From Pseudomaricurvus alcaniphilus (GTDB lineage Bacteria > Pseudomonadota > Gammaproteobacteria > Pseudomonadales > Cellvibrionaceae), in NCBI RefSeq assembly GCF_011440395.1, contig NZ_JAAOIX010000008.1:1-64000 (forward strand): a DNA stretch of 64,000 bases. The letters run 5' to 3'. The position numbers and the translations under genes are program-made. Under the pieces are notes generated by a model. The model made no database searches. It was given only the letters and a program-made list of their open reading frames with translations, and was not told the origin of the DNA. Below, one piece after another: positions 8,611 through 18,700 of this stretch; the stretch's first letter is position 1, and the number at the start of each line of letters is the position of its first letter.

Positions 8611-9366
8611 CTATTGGCGCCAGTGAATAATGATGTAGCTGCCCTGATACGGATACTCCATATGCAGGAGGCCGCTGGGATCCATCTTCAGTGTCAGGGG
8701 CAGTCCCGACTGCGGCGTAAAGGAGGGGTCGTTGCTGTTCAATACGCTCATCTGGTGGCCTGCTCCAACGGCGCTGATTTTGCCCTGATAGAAATAGCTA
8801 CCACCGTTACCCCACATATCTATGGCGGTCAGGTTGGCGCGCCACGAGAGCTGGGATTGAGTTGCCTTGTCAAAGGCAATATTGCCATTGACCGTGGCCG
8901 ATAGATCAACACCGTTTTCTTCGTAGCTGTTCATGTACCAGTTGCCGGAAGGCAGAAAAGCGGCCGATGGTGGTGGCGCTGATACAGACGGCGGCACTTG
9001 GGTGGTAGCGGTTGCCGGCGATGGAGTTTGAGTGACCGGCGGCAGCTGCGTTGCCGTAACCGGTGGCAGTTGCTGGCGGACCGTTTGTTCGTCGGATGAG
9101 GCTGGCTTATTGACGGGCGACTCCACTGCAACGATTGGAGTCTGGCCAAGCGTGGGGGAGGCTTTCTGGGGTAAAAAACGTGGCACCAGCACCAGCCCGA
9201 TACCCAGGACAATCAGGATAATCGAGGGGTTACTGACATTGAGCTTAATGCCAAAGCCCTCAACATTGTTGCTGGCATCACCACTTTTACCCGCGATAAA
9301 AAGGTACAGGCCAATAACAATCAGCACGGCACCTATGACAACGATAAAGTAGTCGAGCGTATCCAT
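8611..9366 (-). CDS. Unknown membrane-anchored protein with Pro/Thr-rich linker
   Basis: A 251-residue protein of unrecognised family. Two N-terminal hydrophobic helices (residues about 6-27 and 48-66) are followed by a Pro/Thr/Gln-rich linker (about 70-138, with repeated LPPVT), and then a soluble domain of about 110 residues beginning FLPSGNWYMNSYEENGVDLS, with alternating strands and a Trp-rich end. The linker suggests the C-terminal domain is held away from the membrane. It converges with the antiporter gene 39 bp away. Confidence 0.65.
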   Translation of the reverse strand: MDTLDYFIVVIGAVLIVIGLYLFIAGKSGDASNNVEGFGIKLNVSNPSIILIVLGIGLVLVPRFLPQKASPTLGQTPIVAVESPVNKPASSDEQTVRQQLPPVTATQLPPVTQTPSPATATTQVPPSVSAPPPSAAFLPSGNWYMNSYEENGVDLSATVNGNIAFDKATQSQLSWRANLTAIDMWGNGGSYFYQGKISAVGAGHQMSVLNSNDPSFTPQSGLPLTLKMDPSGLLHMEYPYQGSYIIIHWRQ

Positions 9367-9504
9367 AGCCTGGTGTCGTGCCTCGTATTAATTATTCTTG
9401 CAGTGGCCCTGCGACAATCATACCCCTATCCGGACAAAAAAAACTACCCCAAACCTGCCCTCGCCGGCGCGCTAAGGCATCGCAAAAAACGCTGCAGTGT
9501 GCGG

Positions 9505-10068
9505 TTAGTTCAGTTCTGAGTCTTTCCAGAATTTCACGCCCTTGATGGTGGCCTGCAAAGCCAGGCCACTTTCGGTAAAGGTGTAGACAGTTACGTCACC
9601 GAAATAGCCCTCTCCCTCAACCGACATGCCGCGCTTGGAGGCCTTGGCGGTAGCGTCCGCGTTGCCGCCGAAGGTCCAGCCGTTATCGATAAAATGATTG
9701 ATCGCCTCAACATTGTGGAAGACCATAACGATGCGGTAATCCTTGGCACCAATCCCCAGGCCGACGCCACCCTCAGCCATATTCATATAGGTAACTTTAC
9801 CGCTAATATTGTTGGTGACTACTCCGTAGCCGGTGCCGGCGGACACTACCAACAGATTGAGGTTGGCATTGCTGAATACTGCGTAACCCGCTGCCGAGTT
9901 GATCTGCGCCCGGGTATCGGGTTTGCTTTGGTAGAGTTGTTGCAGCACCTGGTTTTGCATGCTGAGAATGTCGGCTTGTTTCTGGGCGACGGTGCCCTCT
10001 CCCATCGACGCGCAAGCGGTCAACAAAAGACTTAGCATCAGGCAGGTAAATAGGCGAAAAGTTGACAT
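9505..10068 (-). CDS. Lipoprotein with YSC84/SYLF-like domain
   Basis: A 187-residue protein with a lipoprotein signal peptide; the lipobox LLTAC puts the lipidated residue at Cys19. The mature part has INSAAGYAVFSNANLNLLVVSAGTGYGVVTN and AEGGVGLGIGAKDYRIVMVF, matching the YSC84/SYLF (DUF500) group, which bind lipids or assemble at membranes. Bacterial members are outer-membrane or periplasmic lipoproteins of unclear role. A 138-bp gap separates it from the next leftward gene. Confidence 0.82.
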   Translation of the reverse strand: MSTFRLFTCLMLSLLLTACASMGEGTVAQKQADILSMQNQVLQQLYQSKPDTRAQINSAAGYAVFSNANLNLLVVSAGTGYGVVTNNISGKVTYMNMAEGGVGLGIGAKDYRIVMVFHNVEAINHFIDNGWTFGGNADATAKASKRGMSVEGEGYFGDVTVYTFTESGLALQATIKGVKFWKDSELN

Positions 10069-10310
10069 GGTTTGACCTGTTCATTGTTGAAAAGTGAGGA
10101 CCAGCATACCGCAGTTCGCGAGCGAGGGTCACTGTGAGAAACTTGAGACCTGCTTATTGACCAATGAAAGCCGGATTAATTCACTCCGGAGTGAATCATC
10201 GAACCTTGCGCAAGCTGCTTGGGCCTTTCGTTTCAGAGCCGACCCATAGATAATGCCCCTCGCCTTGCTAGGCCAGGGCGAGCAATACAGAAACCGAAGG
10301 AAGAACAATC

Positions 10311-12383
10311 ATGAATGGATATCAGCGCGCACTCTGTTGCGTCGCAATCGCCTGTCACAGCTTATACGCCATGTCACAACCCCGGACCTCAGTCGGCCAA
10401 CCGATGATACTCGATCAGCAACTGGGGTTTCAGGCATCAGTGTTTGGCGCATTAAACATGCTCTTACTGCGCGGTGACCCAGCGACCCGAGAAGACCTGT
10501 CCAACAGCTTCCGCCTTTGCGAAAACTCTCTGCAACAGGAATATTCCTTCGACCGCAACCTGGCGACTGCGGCACGTGTTGAGGGCGACGGTGAAAATTA
10601 CCAGCGCTGGTTATACAGCGGTGACTCTGTCTACAGCGCGCTCACGGCCCATCACACCTACTGTGCGCCGCGGCAGGAGCCTATCGAGCAGGACACAGAA
10701 ATTCTGGCAACTAACTCCCTGCAGTTTGCCATGCACAAGCGCACAAACCTGGACGACTTCAGGTTTTCCAACTATCCGTATTTTGCCGGAGCACAGGATG
10801 TTATCGAGATCAGTAGCGTTGCGGTCAGCAGCACCGGTGACCAGTCCAGAAAAACATCCGCAACCCAGCTGTTTATTGGCCAGCCAGGCTGGCTTGAAAC
10901 CGGGGTTAGCAATCACACCTACAACCTGACCAACCTCACGGTCGAACAATACGACAGTAACGGAAACCTGACCGCCACCCCTGACAATTTCTGGCTGGGA
11001 AACAACCGCGTCCATTCACTGGTGAGCTCGGATTACAACGGCGATGGCATCGAAGACATTGTGCAGATCGGCAATGTTCTCCACTCACGGGTGCTCTGGA
11101 ATATGGTTGTTACCGACCCGGTTACCGGCAACTTGCTTAGATCACAGAATTTAGGCACTTATACGACCGGCCGCTGGCTACAAAACTTCACAACCCTGCC
11201 TGACATCAACGGTAATGACATCGATGAGATTGCCTTCGATTACATCCAGAATGGTATCAGTAGACGCAGCATCCTTTCCGGGTCGTCGTTTTACCCCATT
11301 CGGCGCCTGAACAATACCAGATTCAACTACCGCAGTTGGCCCACCACCAATTTGAAGAACTCGGAAATGGTCACCCTGCAGGATCGCAATCGGGACGGCG
11401 CTGCCGAAGTGGGACTGTTCGGCCTGTCCGAAGATCGCCAGCCTCAGCTGTGGGTTTTCAATGGCGCCAGAATCGGCCACAAGATGCGCACCTATGTCTG
11501 GCCGGCCAGCCTCAACAACCCGCAACTGAAACAAATCGGCGATATCAATGTCGATGGTATTGCCGAGGTCGCCATCTTCGGCGCGCGCAAGGACAACGGC
11601 CACAACCAGCTGCTGGTCAAGGATGGCTATTTCTCCGACGTTACCTACCCCAGCTATACCTGGCCCGATAACTGGCGTGGCGCGCAGTTATTCGTGCTCA
11701 GGGATATGAACGGTGACGGCGTCGACGAGGTGGCCCTGTTCGGCAAGCGCAGGGATGACGGGCGCTCTCAGGTGGTGGTGAAAGACGGTGCCAACCCGGG
11801 CCAGATACTCGGCTCCTATGGCTTTCCCGCTGAGCTGGCGATCGCCACCCGCTTCCTGGCGGTGCCGGACCGCGACGCAGACGGGGTGGATGAACTGGGG
11901 GTCTGGGGCCGCCGGCTCGATACCGGCAAAACCCAGTTGATTATCAAGAGCGGCAAAACCGGCCAAACCATTGAGCGACCGGCCTGGAGCAGCAGCTGGA
12001 AAAACGGGCGGGTGGTGATGCTACCGGATTTGACCGGTGACGGGCTGGAGGAGTTCGCGCTGCTGGGGAATCATGACAGCAACAGCTACGCCGCTCTGGT
12101 GGCCTTCGATAGCGCCACCGGCACTCGCATGAGAACCTTCAGCTGGCGCGGCTTCGACGCAGTAGAAGCGGACTTGCATTTTTTTAGCGATATGAATGGC
12201 GATGGCATCAAGGAGCTGGGGCTGTATCAGTACGACGCCGGCGTTGGCGGCAAACTAATAATTCGCAGCGGCACAGACCCGGAGCTAAAGCTCTCGGTGC
12301 GACGCTGGGGCCATGAATGGCGTCATTCGCCCTCGTGCAATTGGTGTTATGACGCCATAGAAGACGCCAGGATTGCCCAATAG
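10311..12383 (+). CDS. FG-GAP/VCBS-repeat protein, probable calcium-binding beta-propeller
   Basis: A 690-residue protein with an N-terminal hydrophobic stretch (residues 5-21, a plausible short signal peptide). The N-terminal 230 residues are unrecognised. From about residue 240 to 635 it carries eight EF-hand-like Asp motifs: DYNGDGIED, DINGNDIDE, DRNRDGAAE, DINVDGIAE, DMNGDGVDE, DRDADGVDE, DLTGDGLEE and DMNGDGIKE, each followed by a short beta segment such as VALFG or LGVWG. This is the FG-GAP/VCBS propeller pattern, and the loops should bind Ca2+. It is probably secreted or surface exposed; the ligand is unknown. AAGGAAGAACA lies just before the ATG. Confidence 0.8.
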   Translation: MNGYQRALCCVAIACHSLYAMSQPRTSVGQPMILDQQLGFQASVFGALNMLLLRGDPATREDLSNSFRLCENSLQQEYSFDRNLATAARVEGDGENYQRWLYSGDSVYSALTAHHTYCAPRQEPIEQDTEILATNSLQFAMHKRTNLDDFRFSNYPYFAGAQDVIEISSVAVSSTGDQSRKTSATQLFIGQPGWLETGVSNHTYNLTNLTVEQYDSNGNLTATPDNFWLGNNRVHSLVSSDYNGDGIEDIVQIGNVLHSRVLWNMVVTDPVTGNLLRSQNLGTYTTGRWLQNFTTLPDINGNDIDEIAFDYIQNGISRRSILSGSSFYPIRRLNNTRFNYRSWPTTNLKNSEMVTLQDRNRDGAAEVGLFGLSEDRQPQLWVFNGARIGHKMRTYVWPASLNNPQLKQIGDINVDGIAEVAIFGARKDNGHNQLLVKDGYFSDVTYPSYTWPDNWRGAQLFVLRDMNGDGVDEVALFGKRRDDGRSQVVVKDGANPGQILGSYGFPAELAIATRFLAVPDRDADGVDELGVWGRRLDTGKTQLIIKSGKTGQTIERPAWSSSWKNGRVVMLPDLTGDGLEEFALLGNHDSNSYAALVAFDSATGTRMRTFSWRGFDAVEADLHFFSDMNGDGIKELGLYQYDAGVGGKLIIRSGTDPELKLSVRRWGHEWRHSPSCNWCYDAIEDARIAQ

Positions 12384-12510
12384 AGCTAACACCACAGCAA
12401 TGGTTTGCAGGGCTTTAGACGTCGACCAGGCAGCTGCCGCTCCCGGTGGGCGCATCCGGAATTGAGGAGTATAGTAGGGTCACAACAAAAACGATTTGAG
12501 GGAGTAAATC

Positions 12511-13539
12511 ATGGCCAAGTTAATCCTTTCTCTCGACGGTGGCGGCGTTCGCGGCGCTGCCAGTGCCCGTTTCCTGACCCTTGTTGAAGATGAGCTGCAG
12601 AGAAATCACGCCAGGTCCCTGCGCGACTGCGTAGACTTATACGCCGGCACCAGCACCGGCAGCATCATTGCCCTGGCGCTGGCCACCACCGACCTCTCGG
12701 TCGAGGCCATCAGCGATCTCTACAATGTGGACACTGCGCGTAAGATCTTCAAGGAAAACAGGGGGCTTTTTGAGATCGATGGCTTGAACGCGCCCAAGTA
12801 CGAAGGCAAGGGTAAAACCAAAGTGCTGAGGGACAATTTTGGCAGTGCAAAGGTTGGCGATGTGGCCGCCGGCAAGCATGTACTGGTGGTCGGTTACGCC
12901 ATCGAGAAACGCAAGCCGGAGGTGATCAAGTCCACCACGGCGGAGTTTCGTGGCCTGGCGTCCTACAAGGTGGCCGATGCCTCCAGCGCGGCGCCCACCT
13001 ACTTTCCGACCCAGTCCATCGAGATGGGAACCCCCCGCGAGCAAAACTGGCTGGTGGACGGCGGGGTGACCGCCAACAACCCCACCATGTGCGCCATTGC
13101 CGAAATCCGCCATGCCTGGAGCGATACCTCACTGGACGACGTTCGCGTGCTCTCCATCGGTACCGGTTATCGCACTCGCAAGATCAACGGGCCCGATTCC
13201 CGCGGCTGGGGAGCGGTGCAGTGGTTCACCCAGGGTCGTATCCTCGAGGTACTCACCGACGAGCGCGTGGTCGCCTACCAGGCCATGGCCATCTCCCGGC
13301 CGGGCAGTTACATTCGCGTCAATGCCGACATGTGCCGTCAACCCGGGCTGCCCAACCCGCCCGATGATGCCATGGATGATATCAGTCGCAAGAACATCAA
13401 CCGCCTGAAAGCGATGGGAGAGTTCTGGTTTGAGCGCTACGGCGCGAGCACGGTGCAACTGCTGCTCAACACCTACCAGGGGCCATCACTGGACCGAATC
13501 GACCCCGCCACCGGGCAGCCCTGGCCGCAGACCTCGTAG
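12511..13539 (+). CDS. Patatin-like phospholipase (CapV-like size)
   Basis: A 342-residue soluble protein with the complete patatin catalytic set: oxyanion loop DGGGVRG at residues 9-15, nucleophile elbow GTSTG with Ser48, and the dyad Asp183 in VDGGV. It should hydrolyse acyl esters of phospholipids. Its length and architecture resemble stand-alone bacterial patatins, including the CapV effectors of CBASS defence, but no nucleotide cyclase or ubiquitin-like CBASS gene lies nearby, so a defence role is not supported. A good ribosome site (GAGGGAG) precedes ATG 12511. The stop codon lies in the first unit of a 17-bp tandem array. Confidence 0.88.
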   Translation: MAKLILSLDGGGVRGAASARFLTLVEDELQRNHARSLRDCVDLYAGTSTGSIIALALATTDLSVEAISDLYNVDTARKIFKENRGLFEIDGLNAPKYEGKGKTKVLRDNFGSAKVGDVAAGKHVLVVGYAIEKRKPEVIKSTTAEFRGLASYKVADASSAAPTYFPTQSIEMGTPREQNWLVDGGVTANNPTMCAIAEIRHAWSDTSLDDVRVLSIGTGYRTRKINGPDSRGWGAVQWFTQGRILEVLTDERVVAYQAMAISRPGSYIRVNADMCRQPGLPNPPDDAMDDISRKNINRLKAMGEFWFERYGASTVQLLLNTYQGPSLDRIDPATGQPWPQTS

Positions 13540-13654
13540 CAGTTCATCTGAAGTAGCGGTTCGACTGCAGTAGCGGTTCGACTGCAGTAGCGGTTCGACT
13601 GCAGTAGCGATTCGATCGTTTTAGAGGTTCGATCGTCGTAGCAGTTCGAACCGC
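13536..13654. repeat. 17-bp tandem array, seven units
   Basis: Seven head-to-tail units of exactly 17 bp cover 119 bp. The three central units (13553-13603) are identical, GTAGCGGTTCGACTGCA, and the outer ones are diverged. The first unit contains the TAG stop (13537-13539) of the patatin gene. There are no spacers, so it is not a CRISPR array. Confidence 0.92.
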
Positions 13655-13725
13655 AGAAATTGTTTCGCCCCGGGGCTGGTATACTTGCGCCACCCCCTCC
13701 CCGGTGCAACGGTATTGAATCGCTT

Positions 13726-14355
13726 ATGTCGCCCTCGGTCATCACCTTTCTCGATTTTTTCGGCATTACCGTGTTCGCCATCTCCGGCGCACTGACCGCG
13801 GGCCACAAGAGACTGGACATATTCGGGGTCATGGTGGTCGCCCTGATCACCTGCCTCGGCGGCGGCACCCTGCGGGATTTGATTCTCGATGCCCACCCGG
13901 TTGTCTGGTTTGAACACACCAGCTATTTACTGGCCGGCATACTGGCGGCATTGTCGACGTTTTTTGTGGATCGACTCTATCGCATACCGGTGCGTGTGCT
14001 GGAAGTGTGTGATGCGATCGGGCTGGCGTTCTTTGTCATGACCGGTCTGCAAAAAGCGCTGTCGCTGGGCCACAGCCCGGAGATCGCCCTGGTCATGGGG
14101 CTGATGACCGGAGTGGCCGGGGGAATAATGCGGGATATCGTCTGCAATGAAATCCCGCTGATTTTTCATAAGGAAATCTACGCCACGGCGGCTATCGCCG
14201 GGGGAACCCTGTTTCTGGTGTTGCGGCACTTTCAGGTCGACCCCGACATCGCCATGCTCATCGGTATGTTGACCATACTCACGCTACGCTTGACCGGAAT
14301 ATTCCTGGGGCTTTCCCTGCCGGCATTTTTGCTCAGTGAGGAAAAGAAGGAGTAG
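13726..14355 (+). CDS. TRIC-type/UPF0126 membrane channel protein (YadS/YicG-like)
   Basis: A 209-residue protein with seven hydrophobic helices in two homologous halves, each with the Gly-rich kink motif: GGGTLRDLIL in the first and AGGIMRDIVC in the second. This is the prokaryotic TRIC/UPF0126 family, a trimeric monovalent-cation (K+-type) channel fold whose role in bacteria is poorly known. The frame is open upstream to 13660, but those residues are Pro-rich and adjoin the 17-bp array, so the start is set at ATG 13726. Confidence 0.87.
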   Translation: MSPSVITFLDFFGITVFAISGALTAGHKRLDIFGVMVVALITCLGGGTLRDLILDAHPVVWFEHTSYLLAGILAALSTFFVDRLYRIPVRVLEVCDAIGLAFFVMTGLQKALSLGHSPEIALVMGLMTGVAGGIMRDIVCNEIPLIFHKEIYATAAIAGGTLFLVLRHFQVDPDIAMLIGMLTILTLRLTGIFLGLSLPAFLLSEEKKE

Positions 14356-14375
14356 ACCCGGCCTGCCACCTACCA

Positions 14376-14475
14376 ATGCGCTGGGGGCTCCTGTTATGCG
14401 CTGAGGCGCTGAGGGCTCCTGTTATGCGCTGAGGCGCTGAGGGCTCCTTTTCAGCTTTTCAGCGCTGAGGGCTCC
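14376..14475. repeat. 28-bp direct repeat with partial flanking copies
   Basis: Two identical 28-bp units occupy 14392-14419 and 14420-14447. Each has GCGCTGAG twice and ends in GGCTCC. Partial copies flank them: ATGCGCTGGGGGCTCC at 14376-14391 and CAGCGCTGAGGGCTCC just downstream (14460-14475). It sits between the TRIC gene and the RND operon. Confidence 0.88.
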
Positions 14476-14614
14476 AATTTTGGCACCTCAGTCGCCGCGG
14501 CCAGCTTGCGGTTGCACCGCCTGAACCCTATACTTTCCGGTTCTTGGTTGGTTAACCAAATTCACACATTTTTCCCCTGACCACTAACCTTCCAGCGCCC
14601 AAACAGGAACCGCG

Positions 14615-15700
14615 ATGTACAACCACCGGCTTTTCATTTTGCTCTTGTGCGTATTCCTCTCGGCATGTGGCACAGAGGCAGAGCACCAAAGCACGGACCC
14701 GGCCACTGCCCTGACAGTGACTACCAGCCGTATCCAGCAAGCCCGCCTGCTGCACCAGTTACTGGCCCAGGGCAATGTGGTGGCCTGGCAAGAGGCGCAA
14801 GTGAGCAGTCGTATCGGCGCTATTCCCCTGGTTGAAGTCCTGGCCAATGTCGGTGACCAGGTACAAAAAGGCCAGCTGCTGGCCCGGCTGGATGAGCGCA
14901 CCGTGCGGGTGGACCTGGCCCAGGCGGAAGCCGGCCTGGCGGAAGCGGAGGCCGCCCGCATAGAGGCGGACGCCAACTACGCCCGGGTGCGACAACTGAG
15001 CGCAGCGCAGAATGTCAGCGAGCAGGATCTGCTGCTGGCCAAGACCCGAGCCGCCACCGCCCTGGCCCGGCAACAAAGCGCCGCCGCTTTGCTGCAACAG
15101 CAGCGCCTGCGCCTGGCGGATTGCCGCATTGTGGCCCCGGACGACGGTGTGATCTCGGCGCGGCAGGCAGTGCTGGGCCAGATCCCGGTGCCGGACAGCG
15201 ACCTGTTCCGCCTGATTCGCCAGAACCGGCTGGAGTGGCGGGCGGAATTATTGCCCGAGCAGATGGCCAGGGTGCAGCCCGGCCAGCAGGTATTGATCGA
15301 TCTTCCCGGTGGTGGCCAGGCTGAGGGACGGGTGCGGCAACTGGCGCCGGCCCTGGGCCTGGGGTCGCGCCTCGGCATCGCTTACGTCGACCTGCCGGTC
15401 GGCAGTGGCGCACGGGCGGGCATGTTCCTGTCCGGGCAGATACGGCAGCAGGAGTACGACGCGCTGGTGGTGCCGGCCGAGTCCATCGTCCTGCGCGACG
15501 GCCACAGCATGGTGTTCCTGGTGAGCGAGGATGGCGAGGTGCGCGCACGCCGGGTTGAAACCGGGGCCCGCCAGGCTGAGCGGGTAGAAATTCTCGCCGG
15601 TCTGCAGGCGGGCGATGTAGTGGCGGTGGCCGGTGCCGGCTTTCTCGCCGATGGCGACCGGGTGCAATTTCGCACCATGGCACAGGTACCCGCACCATGA
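14615..15700 (+). CDS. RND efflux periplasmic adaptor (membrane fusion) lipoprotein
   Basis: A 361-residue protein with a lipobox LSAC (lipidated Cys18). The biotinyl-lipoyl half motif RIGAIPLVEVLANVGDQVQKGQLLARLD is followed by a helical hairpin rich in Ala/Gln/Glu (about residues 95-170), the second lipoyl half (RIVAPDDGVISARQAVLGQIP), and then beta-barrel and membrane-proximal domains. It is the HlyD/AcrA-type adaptor that links the inner-membrane pump to an outer-membrane channel. Its stop overlaps the start of the pump gene by 4 bp, so the two are translationally coupled. AGGAA precedes the ATG. Confidence 0.94.
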   Translation: MYNHRLFILLLCVFLSACGTEAEHQSTDPATALTVTTSRIQQARLLHQLLAQGNVVAWQEAQVSSRIGAIPLVEVLANVGDQVQKGQLLARLDERTVRVDLAQAEAGLAEAEAARIEADANYARVRQLSAAQNVSEQDLLLAKTRAATALARQQSAAALLQQQRLRLADCRIVAPDDGVISARQAVLGQIPVPDSDLFRLIRQNRLEWRAELLPEQMARVQPGQQVLIDLPGGGQAEGRVRQLAPALGLGSRLGIAYVDLPVGSGARAGMFLSGQIRQQEYDALVVPAESIVLRDGHSMVFLVSEDGEVRARRVETGARQAERVEILAGLQAGDVVAVAGAGFLADGDRVQFRTMAQVPAP

Positions 15701-18700
15701 GTCTGGCCACCTGGTCCGTTCGCAACCCCACCCCCACGGTGCTGGTGTTTTTCTTTTTGACCATCGCCGGCATCTGGGGCTTCAAGCACCTGCATATCCA
15801 GAGTTTTCCGGATATGGACTTTCCCATGGTCAACGTGATCCTGACCCAGCCGGGAGCCGCTCCCGCGCAACTGGAAACCGAGGTGGCGCTCAAAGTCGAG
15901 CCGTCCCTCGCCAGCCTCAACGGCGTCAAGTACCTGAATACCAGTATCACCGATGGCTCGGTCTCGATCGCGGTGGAATTCGAGATCGGCACAGCACTGA
16001 CCGAGGCCCTGCTGGACGTGAAGGACGCTATCGACCGGGTGCGCAACGAACTGCCGGCCGACCTGGAAGACCCGCAGATTTCCAGGGTCACGGTGGGCCC
16101 GGGGGACGCGCTGGCGGTCTACGCCCTGTCCCACCCGGATATGGACGAGGAGGCCCTGTCCTGGTTTGTGGATGACACAGTGGAGCAGGCGGTGCTGGGC
16201 GTGGCCGGGGTCGGCAGTTTTGAGCGCCTCGGCGGTGTCAGCCGCGAGATCCAGGTCACCATCGACCCGGTGCGGGCGACCTCCCTGGGCGTCACAGCCA
16301 CTGATATTTCCCGCGCGCTCGGCCGTGTGCATCAGGACACCTCCGGCGGGGTGGCGAAGATCGCCGGCCTCGAGCAGGGCGTGCGGACCCTGGCCAATGT
16401 CCAGCGCCCGGCGGACTTGCGCGCCCTGCCCATCGCCCTGGCCGATGGCCGCTCCCTGCGCCTCGACCAGGTCGCCAGGGTCGAGGACACCATTGCCGAG
16501 CGCAGCCTGGCGGCGCGCCTGGACGGCCGCCCGGCGGTGGGTTTCAAGGTGCAGCGCAGCAAAGGCTACGACGAGACCCAACTGGCTACAGCCGTGGCCG
16601 CGGCCATGGCGAAACTGCAGCAACAACACCCGCAACTGCAAATCCGGCTGGTGAAAACCTCGGTGCACAACACCCTGGATCAGTACAGCGGCTCCATGGA
16701 TATGCTGCTGGAGGGGGGCCTGCTGGCGGTGCTGGTGATCTGGTGGTTCCTGCGCGACTGGCGCACCACGGTGATCGGTGCGGTGGCCCTGCCGCTTTCC
16801 ATTCTGCCCACCTTTGCGGTGATGTACTGGATGGATTACTCCCTCAATACCATTACCCTGCTGGCCCTGGCGGTGGTGGTGGGGATCCTGGTAGACGATG
16901 CGGTGGTGGAGGTGGAAAATATCGCCCGCCATATGCAGCAGGGCAAATCCGTGCGCACGGCGACCATTGAAGCCGTCAACGAAATTGCCGTAGCGGTGCT
17001 GGGCACGACTGCCACCCTCGTGGCCGTGTTCCTGCCCACGGCGTTTATGAGCGGCATTCCCGGCATGGTGTTCAAACAGTTTGGCTGGACCATAGTGGCG
17101 GCCATTATCGCCTCGCTGCTGGTGGCGCGCATGGTGACCCCGGTGCTGGCACTTTGGATCCTGAAACCCATCGATCACGACCCGCCGCCCGGGCGCGTCA
17201 TGAATAACTATCTCCGCTGCGTGGCCTGGTGTATCCGCCACCGCCGCATCACGGTGGCTGCCGGCCTGTTGTTTTTTCTCGGCTCGCTGGCCCTGATTCC
17301 ACTGATGCCCACGTCGTTTATCCCACCGGAAGACAATGGCCTGATTACGGTCAACATGGAGCTGCCCCCCGGCAGCAACCTGCAGCGCAGCCTTGCGGTG
17401 GCGGAAGAGGTGCGGCTGGCACTGACCGATATCGAGGGCATCGATGCCATGTTCACCGCCATTGGCAGCGCCTCGCAAAACATGAGCAGCGGTGGTACCA
17501 ACGCCGGCCAGGTGCGCAAGGGCACCATCAGCCTGGTGCTGGCACCGCGGCCGCAGCGCATCAGCCAGCAAAAAATCGAGAAGATCGTACGCGCGCGCCT
17601 GAACGACATTCCCGGCGCGCGGCTGAGCCTGATGAGCATGCATCCCGGTGAAAAACTGCAGATCATCCTCATTGGTAACGACGCCGAGGCCCTCAAGCTC
17701 AGCGCCCAGGCCATCGAGCGGGACCTGCGCAGCCTGCCGTTTCTGTCCGGGATCGTCTCCAGCGCCAGCCTCGATCGCGCCGAGGTCACGGTGCGACCGG
17801 ACCCGGTGCGGGCCGCGGAACAGGGTATCAGTACCGAGCAGATCGGCGAGACCCTGCGCATCGCCATGTCCGGCGACTTTGAGCCGGCCCTGGCCAAGCT
17901 CAACCTGGAAAACCGCCAGCTTGATATTCGGGTGAAAATGCCACTGCAGCTGCGCCAGGACATCGAGGCCATTGGTCAACTGCGGCTGCACGGCCGCGAC
18001 GGCCTGGTGCCACTGGCCAGTATTGCCGAGCTGGAACTGGAAAGCGGGCCCTCACAAATCGAGCGCTACAACCGCCAGCGCCAGGTCACCATCAGTGCGG
18101 ATCTCGGCGGCTACCCCATCGGCGCGGCGGTGCAGGCCCGCGACGCGCTGCCGTCGGTGCAGGCTCTGCCCGCCAGTGTCAAACTGATCGAGGCCGGTGA
18201 TGCCGAGCTAGCCCAGGAGATGATCGCGGGCTTCAGCGTCGCGCTGGCGCTGGGGCTGCTTTTGATCTACGCCGTGCTGGTGCTGCTGTTTCGCGACTGG
18301 TTTCAGCCGATTACCATCCTGTCGGCGGTGCCCCTGTCCATCGGCGGTGCCTTTTGTGCCGTGATGCTGGGGGGCCACAGTTTGGGAATGCCGGTGATGA
18401 TCGGCCTGATTATGCTGCTCGGCATTGTTACCAAAAACTCCATCCTGCTGGTGGACTTTGCCCTGATCGCCCAGCGCGAAGGCCTGTCGCTGCAAGACGC
18501 CATCACCGACGCCTGTCGCAAACGCGCCCGCCCCATCGTGATGACCACCGTCGCCATGCTCGCCGGCTTGACGCCGCTGGCACTGGGCTTTGGCGGCGGT
18601 GCTGCGCTGCGCCAGCCCATGGCCATGGCGGTAATTGGCGGCCTGATCACATCGACCGCCCTGAGCCTGCTGGTGGTGCCGGTGGTGTTCCTCTATACCC

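Noticed and set aside
12511-13539. CBASS defence system around the patatin
   Set aside because: No cyclase, Cap2/Cap3 or other partner gene in the flanks; patatins also serve in ordinary lipid turnover.
13536-13654. CRISPR array
   Set aside because: Units are contiguous with no spacers and there are no cas genes. The same holds for the other arrays.
15382-17991. An 869-codon open frame on the minus strand
   Set aside because: It is antisense to the RND adaptor and permease genes; high GC removes stops in the opposite frame. Composition (His/Gln/Arg-rich) is not protein-like.
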